Assembly: GCF_013386165.1 (NCBI RefSeq)
Contig: NZ_JACAOS010000028.1
Coordinates: 203,975 to 267,974 of the forward strand
Length of the DNA: 64,000 bases
Direction: 5' to 3'
DNA from: Pseudomonas gingeri
GTDB taxonomy: Bacteria; Pseudomonadota; Gammaproteobacteria; Pseudomonadales; Pseudomonadaceae
Under the pieces are notes generated by a model that saw only the letters and a list, made by a program, of their open reading frames with translations, ran no database searches and was not told the origin of the DNA. Made by a program: the position numbers and the translations under genes. Positions 8,637 to 16,279 of the stretch are shown in pieces. Numbering within the stretch: the stretch's first letter is position 1; every line of letters starts with the position of its first letter.

Positions 8637-9206
8637 TCAGGCATCAGACCGACATGAAGAGCGGGGTTTGGCACTCCAGGTGTCAAACTCCAGAAAACTC
8701 TTGATCAACCCCCGGATCAGTTCTTTGTCGGCTTTATTGGCAATGCCATTTCCATCAACGTCACCATTGGTAAAGGACTCAAAGACCCCGTCGTTATCAC
8801 CGTCATACCCGGCGGCCCTGTAGACCAGCGTCTGTTCCCCCGAAACGGTGCAATCCTCATAAAACTCCAGCTTGACGACATTGGGAGAGTCATCATCCTG
8901 ATAATTTTCGGCAAAAATCTTGAGATAACGCTGTTCATTGCCACCCGGGTTGAACCAGTTCACTTGCAGGAAAACATCCGTGAAGGCCTTCAACAGACGC
9001 TGGTCGCGAAGGGAAACGCGGCCGTCCTGGTTAATATCGCCGGCCATTCCGAAATCAAAACGGGCATCCCCCGTCTGATCCACCGCAACAGCCAGGGCCA
9101 CCTGTTGGTCAGGCTGGCAGAGGATGTCCTTATAGAATTTGAGCAGTACGGTATTGGCCCTTCCGGTTAGACCAAGGTCCTGGCCAATGGCTTTCAAATA
9201 ACGCAT
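8637..9206 (-). CDS. EF-hand/dockerin-like repeat protein A
   Basis: A 189-residue paralogue of the gene at 7978-8514. The first unit (MRYLK...NTVLLKFYKD...) is repeated in the second half (QRYLK...NVVKLEFYED...). Each half closes with an EF-hand type loop: DINQDGRVSLRD near residues 58-69 and DVDGNGIANKAD near 149-160. Both keep Asp/Asn at positions 1, 3, 5 and 12 and Gly at 6. The start at 9206 is chosen for the AGGAG seven bases upstream and for identity with the paralogue's N-terminus. No signal peptide or membrane segment is present. It lies 103 bases beyond the TolC-like gene on the same strand. It may be an export substrate, an accessory or an immunity factor, but nothing in the sequence decides between these. 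Confidence 0.75.
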   Translation of the reverse strand: MRYLKAIGQDLGLTGRANTVLLKFYKDILCQPDQQVALAVAVDQTGDARFDFGMAGDINQDGRVSLRDQRLLKAFTDVFLQVNWFNPGGNEQRYLKIFAENYQDDDSPNVVKLEFYEDCTVSGEQTLVYRAAGYDGDNDGVFESFTNGDVDGNGIANKADKELIRGLIKSFLEFDTWSAKPRSSCRSDA

Positions 9207-9309
9207 AACAACTCCTGTCGGTATCGGTAAAAGTTTCTTCAAACTAGTGCCACTATCGATCAGGTCTCAAGCCGACCCGTCCCAAATACCCGTCGGAAAT
9301 CGAGACGAA

Positions 9310-10713
9310 TCATGAAGCCTCTCGAACACCCCGTTCCTCGGACCAACCACCGCCCAGGCTCTTGTACAGGGCAATACGGTTGCTCACCTGCAACAATCGG
9401 GTCCTGATCAGTGCTTGTTGTGCCGTGCTCAGGCCGCGCTGGGCATCGAGCACTTCGAGGTAGCTGTTCAAGCCATCCTGATAGAGCAGTTGCGCCAGCT
9501 CGACGCGGCGCGATTCGTTCAGCACCAGCCGTTGCTGTGCATCGAGCTGCCGATTAAGTGGTTCGTTGGAAGCCAGGGCATCAGCCACTTCGCGAAAAGC
9601 CTGCTGGATCGAACGCTGGTACTCGACCACGGCAATCTCGCGTTGCACCTTCGACAGTTCAAGTTGCACAAACCGTCGCCCCATATCGAACAGCGGCAAG
9701 CTCACGGCCGGCGTAAAGGACCAGCCCTTGGCCTCTCCGGAGAACAGCTCACTCAACTGCGGGCTGCTGACGCCGAAGAAACCAGTCAGGGAAATGCTCG
9801 GCAGAAAGGCCGCCCGGGCGGCGCCGATATTGGCATTGAAGGCCTTGAGCCGGGCCTCGGCGGCGCGAATATCCGGGCGCCTGACCAACAGCTCGGAGGG
9901 CAGGCCAGGAGCAATCTCCGGCAACGCTGGCCCATCGATCCAGGTCCGGGAGGAAAACCGCGAAGGCTCAAGCGTCGTCCCCACCAGCAATTCCAGGCGG
10001 TTCAGGGCCAGCCCCTGTTGCCTGGCGGCATCAACCATCTCGGCCTCCAGGGTCAAGGCCAACGCATCGGCCTGGCGCAATTCCAGTTCGCTCGCCAGCC
10101 CCAGTTCCTGGCGGCGGCCGATCAAACGCTTCGACTCCCCCGCCCGCTCCAGCAACTGCCGGTTCTGCCGGTGCAACTCAAGATAGGCACGATGTTCGTA
10201 GTAGGCCGTCGCAACCTCGCCGACCAGGCTGATTTGCACGCTCCGGGCATCGTCTTCACGCGCCACCAGGCGCTGTCCGGCTTCAGCTTTCAAGGCCCGG
10301 ACCCGGCCCCAGAGATCCAGTTCGAAAGCGGTGATCCCCAGCCTGAACTGCCCTTGCTCGTGGATCAACGCTTTGCCGGTGGGCGAATCCGCGGCGGAGG
10401 TTTTCTGGCGCTGCACCGAACCGTCGATGCCTCCGCCGGGCCATTGATCGGCAGCGGAAATGCCATACAGCGCACGAGCCTCGTCGATACGCAGGACGGC
10501 AACCTGCAGATCCAGGTTATGCAGCCGCGCCAGCTCGATCAGCCGTTGCAGCTCGGGATCGAGAAACACCTCCTGCCAGTCCGGTAACGGCGCGGCATCA
10601 GCCAGCGTAGCCGCGTCACGCCAGTGCTCGGCCACGGTTGGCGACGGCGGCTGATAGTCAGGGATGAACGAACACCCCGCCAACAGCAGGACCACCAGCA
10701 ACAGTAACTTCAT
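9310..10713 (-). CDS. TolC/NodT-type outer-membrane efflux lipoprotein
   Basis: A 467-residue outer-membrane factor of the NodT family. The N-terminus is a lipoprotein signal (MKLLLLVVLLLAGCS) with the lipobox LAGC and acylated Cys14. It is followed by two outer-membrane-efflux repeats with the conserved LVRRPDIRAAEARL segment near residue 260. Such trimers form the exit duct for tripartite transporters. Its ATG overlaps the stop of the upstream acyltransferase gene by 4 bases (ATGA), so it belongs to the HlyD/C39-ABC/acyltransferase operon and presumably completes that exporter. Upstream in-frame codons belong to the overlapping gene, so the start at 10713 is secure. Confidence 0.93.
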   Translation of the reverse strand: MKLLLLVVLLLAGCSFIPDYQPPSPTVAEHWRDAATLADAAPLPDWQEVFLDPELQRLIELARLHNLDLQVAVLRIDEARALYGISAADQWPGGGIDGSVQRQKTSAADSPTGKALIHEQGQFRLGITAFELDLWGRVRALKAEAGQRLVAREDDARSVQISLVGEVATAYYEHRAYLELHRQNRQLLERAGESKRLIGRRQELGLASELELRQADALALTLEAEMVDAARQQGLALNRLELLVGTTLEPSRFSSRTWIDGPALPEIAPGLPSELLVRRPDIRAAEARLKAFNANIGAARAAFLPSISLTGFFGVSSPQLSELFSGEAKGWSFTPAVSLPLFDMGRRFVQLELSKVQREIAVVEYQRSIQQAFREVADALASNEPLNRQLDAQQRLVLNESRRVELAQLLYQDGLNSYLEVLDAQRGLSTAQQALIRTRLLQVSNRIALYKSLGGGWSEERGVREAS

Positions 10714-11720
10714 CCGACCCTCCGCCGTTGCAGCAGCCCCGGCAATCCCGAAGCCTTCTCGTCCGAAGTCTTTTGCCGCTGGTAGAAAGCCTCCAGCCGC
10801 GACAGGTAGAACCAGTGCTCCGGGGCCTCGCCAATAAACGACTCCAGCGCCCGCGCCCATTGCGCCTGCATCTGCGGCGCGGCGGCGCGGGTGATCCACT
10901 GGATCACATGCAGCTCACCGCAACCGCCCAGCCGGGCACGATGTCCCGCCAGCAGCACATCGCAGTTCATTTTCGCCGCCAGGAACATCGGTCCTTTGAC
11001 GAATTGCGCGGCGCGCCCGAACAGGTGCCCGTCCACCGGCTCGCCGGAGCGCACCCCGCCGAAACTCACCGGCAGATCGGCAAAGATCAGCACCTGGTCG
11101 CCGCGCTTGATCGCCCGGGCAATCGCCAGCGCGGTTTTCGGAGCATTGCTGTCGAGAATATCCACGCGATGGCCGAAGCTTTCCAAGCTTTTGAGCGAAC
11201 TCCGGGTCAGCGGATCGTTGAAGTTCCAGATCGGGATGATGAAACGCTTCGGCGCCGGGCAGCGCTCGATCAGGCAGGCCACCGCCATCCAGTATTCCCC
11301 CGTGTGGCTCAGCACGATAATCGTCGAGCGCACCCGCGTGCGCGGCCAGTGCTGCTGCGGATCGTGCCAGGTAATCGCGCGAATCCAGGCGCGCAAGCGT
11401 TCGGGATGATTGCGCGGGTAAAGCGCCTGGTAGATCGCGCACTGCAACTGGATGGCACTGTAGCGACAGGCCAGCAGGCGACAGGTGCCAGGCTCCAGTC
11501 CGAACAATTCGAGGTTCTGTCGGCAGGCGTTGTACTCCGGTCCGCGCCACGCGGACGGCAATCGCAGCAGCAGGCCCGGCAATAACGGCAAGCCACGATG
11601 GGCGATCTTCAATCGAAACAGCAATGCCAGCCCTTTGATCAGGCGCGCCCGCAACCTGGCCTTGAGGCGCATCCACAGCAACCAGCGACGGATCGGCCAG
11701 CCCGGACGAAACGGCGTCAT
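10710..11720 (-). CDS. Lysophospholipid-acyltransferase-like (LPLAT) protein
   Basis: A 336-residue protein resembling the LpxL/HtrB branch of the LPLAT superfamily. Supporting segments are a basic, hydrophobic N-terminus, TIIVLSHTGEYWMA at 133-146 (candidate catalytic His139), LIFADLPVSFGG near 211-222, and a following FGR-AQF-KGP-FLA stretch typical of LpxL enzymes. The usual HX4(D/E) dyad is not present; an Asp/Glu falls at HX2E (Glu142). The gene is locked by 4-base overlaps between a C39-peptidase ABC exporter and a TolC gene. That context suggests the acylated target is the exported peptide or a lipid involved in self-protection, not lipid A generally. Superfamily call fairly sure; substrate unknown. 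Confidence 0.72.
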   Translation of the reverse strand: MTPFRPGWPIRRWLLWMRLKARLRARLIKGLALLFRLKIAHRGLPLLPGLLLRLPSAWRGPEYNACRQNLELFGLEPGTCRLLACRYSAIQLQCAIYQALYPRNHPERLRAWIRAITWHDPQQHWPRTRVRSTIIVLSHTGEYWMAVACLIERCPAPKRFIIPIWNFNDPLTRSSLKSLESFGHRVDILDSNAPKTALAIARAIKRGDQVLIFADLPVSFGGVRSGEPVDGHLFGRAAQFVKGPMFLAAKMNCDVLLAGHRARLGGCGELHVIQWITRAAAPQMQAQWARALESFIGEAPEHWFYLSRLEAFYQRQKTSDEKASGLPGLLQRRRVG

Positions 11721-13882
11721 CGCGGCGCACCGGTCAGCGGCCGCAAACGCCCCTGATGCATCACCAACACCGTGTCACAGGCCTGGGCCACGGCCTTGTC
11801 GTGGGTCACGATCACGCACAGCATGGGCAAGCGGCGCACGGTCTCGATAATCACATCACGGGCGCCGGGGTCCAGGTGCGAGGTCGGCTCATCAAGCAAC
11901 AACAGCTCCGGACGTCGATACAGCGCCCGGGCGATCAGCAAGCGTTGCTTCTGCCCCGAGGACAATTGCACGCCCATGGGCCCGAGCAAGGTGTTGAAGC
12001 CGTTGCTGAGTTTCAGGATGCTCTCCAGCAACCCGGCCTGCTCGACACACGTCTGCAACCGGCTACCGTCCAGCGGGTCGCTGTCCATCAGGATGTTCTC
12101 GATCACGCTGCCGGCGATGATCTCGTCATGGGCCGTGACATAGGCCACGCTCTGGCGGTAGCGGCGCAAACCGAAGTGCCGCATCGCCAGGCCGTTGATC
12201 CTGAAACGCCCCGTGTCGAGGACATAAAACCCGGCGAGCACTTTCAGGAAGGTGCTCTTGCCACAACCCGAAGGGCCGAATATCGCGATGCGTCGACACG
12301 GGCCTTCCAGGCTGAAACTCAGGTCCTCGAAGGTGGGCCGGTCGAACGAGCTGTAGCGAAAACCCGCGCCTTCGATCTGGATCGAGTGCAGGGGCTGCTG
12401 CCCGCCAAGGGGATCGGCGCTGTACACGCTCGACTCAACCTGCTCGACCGGCTCATCGACGATTTCCTCGACCCGCTTGAGCTCGACCTTCACCAGTCGC
12501 AGGTTCATGTAGCTATCGACCACCTTCAGCGCACAGCCCATGAACATGTCCTTGTAGAGGACAAAGGCGAACAGATCGCCGACGCTGTTTTCGCCGTGGA
12601 GCACCGCCAGCGCACCCAGGGCGCTGACCAGCAGTGAATGGCCGTGGGACAAACCTTCGTGCACCACCTGATTCATCGCCTGCAAACGCTGGACGCCGGC
12701 GCGGGCCATTTCGGTGTCGGTGTGCTGGTTGCTCCAGTTCGCCAGCTTGGCCGCTTCATAGTTGTAGAGCTTCATCGATTCGACATTGCCCAGGGTGCCG
12801 AGCAAGGTCACGTTGCGCGCCGTCTCGGCTTCGATCGAGGTCTTGTGGTGTTTCTCCATCACCGGCAGGGTCACGCCGCGAAAGACAAAAAACAGCAGGC
12901 ACAAGAGCAACGACAGGGCCGCCAGCTTGGCGTTGATCAAGGCCATCAACGCCAGGAACGCCACGCCGAAGGCCAGGTCGATGGCGATGTCCATCCAGCC
13001 GGCGGTGAACTGCACGAAGGCTTTGTCGGTGGCCTGGGTCCGCCGCAGGATATCGCCGGGCGCCCGGCGTTCGAAGTAACTCACCGGCAGACGCAGCAGC
13101 CAGGCGATCACCCCGGTGGACAGGTCCTGGCTCAGGGCGATGCGCAGGCGCATATCGAGGACCGCGCGCAACCAGGCGGCGAGGCTCTTGAACAGAAAGA
13201 TCCCGCCAAACACATAAAGGATCAGAAACAGGAAATCCTCGTCGTTCTTCGCCACCACTTCATCGATGGTCAGGGAAAACAGCTTGGGCGCGGCGATGGC
13301 GCCGAAGTAGCCGACCACCGACAGCAAGCCCATGGGCACCAGGTAACGCAACAGCCAGGGGTTGTTACGCAGCACGCCGAGCGGGCCGAAGGTGCCGGGG
13401 GCCTGCCGATGGACCTGGGTGGTGAAGCCCAGCCCCGGCAGCATTTCCAGTGCCGCGCCGCTGAACATCGACAGCGCCTCCTCCCAGGTATAGAAGCGCC
13501 GTCCCACCGCCGGGTCGACGATATGCAGCCCCTGGCGGTTGGTGGATTGCAGCACGACGAAATGCATGTTGTTCCAGAACAGGATCGACGGCGCGCGCAG
13601 TTGCCGTACGTCATGCAGTTGCAGGCGCAGCGGGCGGCAGCTGAAGCCCAGCTCCTCGCTGACCTTGATCACCTGGAACAACGACATGCCGTCCCGCGCC
13701 ACCCGGTAGCGCTGGCGCATTTCACGCAGGCTCAGGGCCTTGCCGTGATAACCGGCGACCATGGCAATCGAGGCCATGCCACATTCGGACATTTCGTCCT
13801 GGAGAATCACCGGGACCGTGCGTTGGAACAGCTGCCGCGAACGGGCCAAGGCCTCGCGCAGCGATTGCTTGAGGCGGCTCAT
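11717..13882 (-). CDS. Peptidase-containing ABC transporter (C39, bacteriocin type)
   Basis: A 721-residue fusion of the kind that cuts the leader from a double-glycine peptide while exporting it. Residues 20-150 are a C39 peptidase: QDEMSECGMAS with Gln28 and Cys34, His107 in NNMHFVVL, and Asp123 in HIVDPAVG. Residues about 165-450 are the ABC membrane domain with hydrophobic helices. The C-terminal ATPase has Walker A GPSGCGKST, signature LSSGQKQR and Walker B LLLLDEP. The catalytic triad is intact, so this is a true processing transporter, unlike the peptidase-dead domains of HlyB-type proteins. The start at 13882 is the ATG in the 4-base overlap with the HlyD gene. The obvious substrate is the 50-residue precursor at 15354-15506. 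Confidence 0.93.
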   Translation of the reverse strand: MSRLKQSLREALARSRQLFQRTVPVILQDEMSECGMASIAMVAGYHGKALSLREMRQRYRVARDGMSLFQVIKVSEELGFSCRPLRLQLHDVRQLRAPSILFWNNMHFVVLQSTNRQGLHIVDPAVGRRFYTWEEALSMFSGAALEMLPGLGFTTQVHRQAPGTFGPLGVLRNNPWLLRYLVPMGLLSVVGYFGAIAAPKLFSLTIDEVVAKNDEDFLFLILYVFGGIFLFKSLAAWLRAVLDMRLRIALSQDLSTGVIAWLLRLPVSYFERRAPGDILRRTQATDKAFVQFTAGWMDIAIDLAFGVAFLALMALINAKLAALSLLLCLLFFVFRGVTLPVMEKHHKTSIEAETARNVTLLGTLGNVESMKLYNYEAAKLANWSNQHTDTEMARAGVQRLQAMNQVVHEGLSHGHSLLVSALGALAVLHGENSVGDLFAFVLYKDMFMGCALKVVDSYMNLRLVKVELKRVEEIVDEPVEQVESSVYSADPLGGQQPLHSIQIEGAGFRYSSFDRPTFEDLSFSLEGPCRRIAIFGPSGCGKSTFLKVLAGFYVLDTGRFRINGLAMRHFGLRRYRQSVAYVTAHDEIIAGSVIENILMDSDPLDGSRLQTCVEQAGLLESILKLSNGFNTLLGPMGVQLSSGQKQRLLIARALYRRPELLLLDEPTSHLDPGARDVIIETVRRLPMLCVIVTHDKAVAQACDTVLVMHQGRLRPLTGAPR

Positions 13883-15150
13883 GCCGACTTGTCCACAGGC
13901 GGCGCCAGCGTCGGCAGGTAGTCCGGATTGCCCGCCAGCCCACGGAGCACCGGCAGAAACAGCCACTCCATCAGGTTCAGGCGCTCCAGGCGCAGCGAGC
14001 CGCTGAGGGTCATGCCGTCCTTGAGCCAATCCTGGCGGATCCTGGTGCGCGGGTCGGAAAAATCGAGCGCCACCTCCGCTCGATAAGTCGGCCCCGGCTC
14101 CTCGCCAGCGGTGCTCGCACCGGGCGGCGCTTCAAGGTAGGTACTGGCGCTGCTGCGCACGATCCGTCCCTTGATCACACCATAACGTTCATAGGGAAAC
14201 GCATCGACCCGCACGATGACCTCGGTGCCGGCGCTGGCGAAGCCGATGGCCGCCGGGCTGACATCGAGGACCACCACCGGCGCCTCGTGCAAGGCCCGGC
14301 TGATGCGCAGCAACATCATCGGCTGACCGCCCTGGGCCCGTGCGCCGGGAAATACCGAGACGGCATCGACCACCCCTTCGACGGGGGACAACAGGACATA
14401 TTCCTGGCTCTTGTTGAGGTTTTCGAGGCGTTCGCGCAGGTCATGGCGTTGCCGGGCGAGATCGCTGAGACGGCTGGTGAGGGTGTGATCGGCCTCGCTG
14501 CCGCGCTGCTCCAGTTCGAGGATGCGCTGCTGTGCGCTGGCCTGGGCCAGATCGTTGTTCGCCAGGTCCTGGAGCACCGCTTCGTGTTTGACGATCACCT
14601 CGTTCAATGCCGCCACGGATACCGCGCCCTCTGCCGCCAGTCGTTCATGACGCTGGCGGTTTTCCTGGGCAATCGCCGCCCGCCGCTGGATCGAGCGCTT
14701 GATGGTGGCGGTGAGCTGCAGGTCCTTGTGCAACTGTTCGATCTGCAAGTGCAGGAGTTTTTTCTGGGTGGCGTGGGCCGAACGGGTTTGGCTTTCGTCG
14801 CCGGCGGCATCGTCCAACAGGCTGCCCAGGCGCTCGGCGCTTTGGGCGGAAAGGGGTTTGTCGCTGCCTTCGTTGAAGCTTTCCGGCTCCAGGGTGCGGA
14901 TCCGCACCAGGGGCTGGTCCTTGTTCACCGAGTCACCGGCCGCGACCAGTACCTCGCGGATATGAGCCGGGCGTTCACTGGTGATGCGGACCACATCGCG
15001 GGTGAGGATGCGTCCCTGGACATCTTCTTTCTTCGCGTAGTTGCCGATAAACAGCAAGACCAGACCACCGGCAAAAAACAGGCAGACGAACCAGGCGAAG
15101 ACCACGGGTGCCAGCGCCGCTCGCGGCGCGACCTTGCCCAATTCAAGCAT
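13879..15150 (-). CDS. HlyD-family periplasmic adaptor
   Basis: A 423-residue membrane-fusion protein. It has a short cytoplasmic N-terminus, one transmembrane helix near residues 17-42 (VFAWFVCLFFAGGLVLLFIG), a lipoyl half-motif, a long alpha-helical hairpin region (about 115-235) and a C-terminal beta-barrel. It would link the C39 ABC transporter to the TolC-like duct encoded in the same operon. Its stop overlaps the ABC gene by 4 bases. The ATG at 15150 lacks a clear Shine-Dalgarno sequence, which hints at low expression relative to the precursor gene upstream. The 203-base gap to the precursor holds a REP hairpin. Confidence 0.93.
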   Translation of the reverse strand: MLELGKVAPRAALAPVVFAWFVCLFFAGGLVLLFIGNYAKKEDVQGRILTRDVVRITSERPAHIREVLVAAGDSVNKDQPLVRIRTLEPESFNEGSDKPLSAQSAERLGSLLDDAAGDESQTRSAHATQKKLLHLQIEQLHKDLQLTATIKRSIQRRAAIAQENRQRHERLAAEGAVSVAALNEVIVKHEAVLQDLANNDLAQASAQQRILELEQRGSEADHTLTSRLSDLARQRHDLRERLENLNKSQEYVLLSPVEGVVDAVSVFPGARAQGGQPMMLLRISRALHEAPVVVLDVSPAAIGFASAGTEVIVRVDAFPYERYGVIKGRIVRSSASTYLEAPPGASTAGEEPGPTYRAEVALDFSDPRTRIRQDWLKDGMTLSGSLRLERLNLMEWLFLPVLRGLAGNPDYLPTLAPPVDKSA

Positions 15151-15232
15151 AGGGGGAACTCATGCAGGGCAACCGACGCGACAGGGCTCGCGCCGATGAA
15201 GGAATACAGGCTTGAGGACAGGATGCACACGG

Positions 15233-15312
15233 CAGGGGCCGGCTTGCCGACGATGGGCCCGCAAGGTCTCGCGTTGCCCATCCGGACGCCATCGCCGGCA
15301 AGCCGGCTCCTG
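15233..15312. repeat. REP pair between precursor peptide and exporter genes
   Basis: Inverted copies at 15233-15258 and 15288-15312 share the core gccggcttgccg / cggcaagccggc. They can form a large stem in the transcript between the precursor stop and the HlyD start. Such structures can stabilise the upstream message and cut readthrough, which would favour precursor over exporter. Confidence 0.8.
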
Positions 15313-15318
15313 CACAAT

Positions 15319-15336
15319 GGGCGATGTCTATCGCCC
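15319..15336 (-). other. Short hairpin just after the precursor stop
   Basis: The arms gggcgat and atcgccc flank a 4-base loop, starting 17 bases beyond the precursor stop codon on the minus strand. There is no T run, so it looks more like an attenuating or stabilising stem than a full terminator. Confidence 0.5.
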
Positions 15337-15353
15337 GGGCATCAAGTGCCTGA

Positions 15354-15506
15354 TCAGCTGGCTTTGCTCAGGCCTTCGGAGATCCAGTCGACGGCTTTGT
15401 CGAGGATCGGACCGAATTCGGTGAAGAACCCGGAACCACGAACGTCCTGGGTCTCTTCAAGGGTCATTTCCTGAAGGGTGTTTTCTTGTTGGGTTGCTTC
15501 CAGCAT
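15354..15506 (-). CDS. Double-glycine-type peptide precursor (putative microcin/bacteriocin)
   Basis: A 50-codon gene. Residues 1-25 look like a C39 leader: acidic, with the pattern MTLEETQDVRGS at 14-25, where Val22 sits at -4 and Gly24-Ser25 at -2/-1 of the predicted cut. The remaining 25-residue core begins GFFTEFGP and ends LSKAS. It has no cysteine, carries net charge of about -2, and places hydrophobic residues (F3, F6, L10, V14, I17, L21, A24) every 3-4 positions, as in an amphipathic helix. Lysines occur at core positions 12 and 23. The ATG at 15506 has GAGG nine bases upstream. The longer 91-codon frame extends into noncoding DNA. Placement just upstream of HlyD and C39-ABC genes makes it their likely substrate. 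I do not recognise the peptide. Confidence 0.75.
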   Translation of the reverse strand: MLEATQQENTLQEMTLEETQDVRGSGFFTEFGPILDKAVDWISEGLSKAS

Positions 15507-15712
15507 AGGTGTAGACCTCGGCATTATTATTGGATGAAGACAGCATCGAGTCGTGCGGCGAGAGCAGCGTAAACTCGAACTTTCAGACAGTTCCGGAACG
15601 GCGTGCCGTGCTTGAACTGCGAGAGCCATCTTCGGCCAAGGTCGTATTTATTTATATCCGAATAGTCTCCGCAAGACGGCGCAAAGCCGTATGAACCTGT
15701 AGGAACCTGACC
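15507..15712 (-). promoter_or_regulatory. Upstream region of the peptide precursor gene
   Basis: A 206-base gap holds the 5' region of the precursor gene and the 3' flank of the phosphonate operon. An AT-rich patch (tatttatttatatccgaata, 15646-15665) is a plausible place for a promoter, but no clean -35/-10 pair could be fixed. Confidence 0.35.
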
Positions 15713-16279
15713 TTACAAACTCAGCAGCCGCGTCGCCTTGGTGCGCAACAGTTGCAGGTCGATCAGCGGCACCTCCTCGAGCTTGGCCTGCTCGTCCCAA
15801 TGACGCATCCGCAGGCTCACGGCGCACAACGGGTCCTGCTCGAACAAGCGGGCTTGCTCTTCCGTCATGACCCCGCCCTGATACTCCAGGGTACGGCGAC
15901 TCGCTTCGCTCAAGCACTCGTAGTACCCAGGCTCACGCAACGTCAGAAAACGCTTGGCCTGGACGTGATACTCCACCAGTCGCGCCAGCCGCTCGCTGAA
16001 GCCGGCCCGGCGCAAATAGTCAGCGCCGAGGCGCTCATGACTGACCACGCCATAACCGCCCATATCTCCCGTCAGCGGCTCCTCGGTCGGGCAGATATGC
16101 CCGATGTCGTGGAAGAACGCCGCCAGCACCACTTCGTCGTCGAAGCCCTCGGCCAACGCCCGTTGCGCGGCCTGGGACATATGCTCCAACTGGGATACCG
16201 GCTCACCGATGTAGTCGGCGTTGCCGAACTGCTGGTAGAGACCGAAGACCTCATCCAGCACCTGCTCGACGGGCTTCAT
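15713..16279 (-). CDS. PhnZ-like HD-domain phosphonate oxygenase
   Basis: A 188-residue HD-domain protein of the phosphonate-operon HDIG group. It keeps the residues I recall for PhnZ, the di-iron oxygenase that splits 1-hydroxy-2-aminoethylphosphonate into glycine and phosphate, offset by about one position. These are Tyr23 and Glu26 (ADYIGEPV), His33 (QLEHMSQAA), His57-Asp58 (FFHDIGH), His81, His105, Lys109 and Asp161. The Tyr/Glu pair separates oxygenases from ordinary HD phosphohydrolases. It is the last gene of a LysR-ABC-FAD operon and overlaps the oxidoreductase gene by 4 bases. The usual partner hydroxylase PhnY* is not in the window. Assignment to phosphonate breakdown is strong; the exact substrate is inferred. 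Confidence 0.82.
   Translation of the reverse strand: MKPVEQVLDEVFGLYQQFGNADYIGEPVSQLEHMSQAAQRALAEGFDDEVVLAAFFHDIGHICPTEEPLTGDMGGYGVVSHERLGADYLRRAGFSERLARLVEYHVQAKRFLTLREPGYYECLSEASRRTLEYQGGVMTEEQARLFEQDPLCAVSLRMRHWDEQAKLEEVPLIDLQLLRTKATRLLSL

Noticed and set aside
7978..9206. The EF-hand pair as RTX toxins
   Set aside because: No GGxGxDxxx nonapeptide repeats. The loops are 12-residue EF-hand type and the proteins are short.
15507..15629. N-terminal extension of the peptide precursor to 91 codons
   Set aside because: The extra 41 residues have no leader features, the ATG at 15506 has its own ribosome site, and the 50-residue form matches the C39 leader pattern.
15648..15917. 89-codon frame downstream of the PhnZ-like gene as a second small peptide gene
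   Set aside because: It lies mostly inside the PhnZ-like coding sequence in another frame and has no leader or ribosome site.
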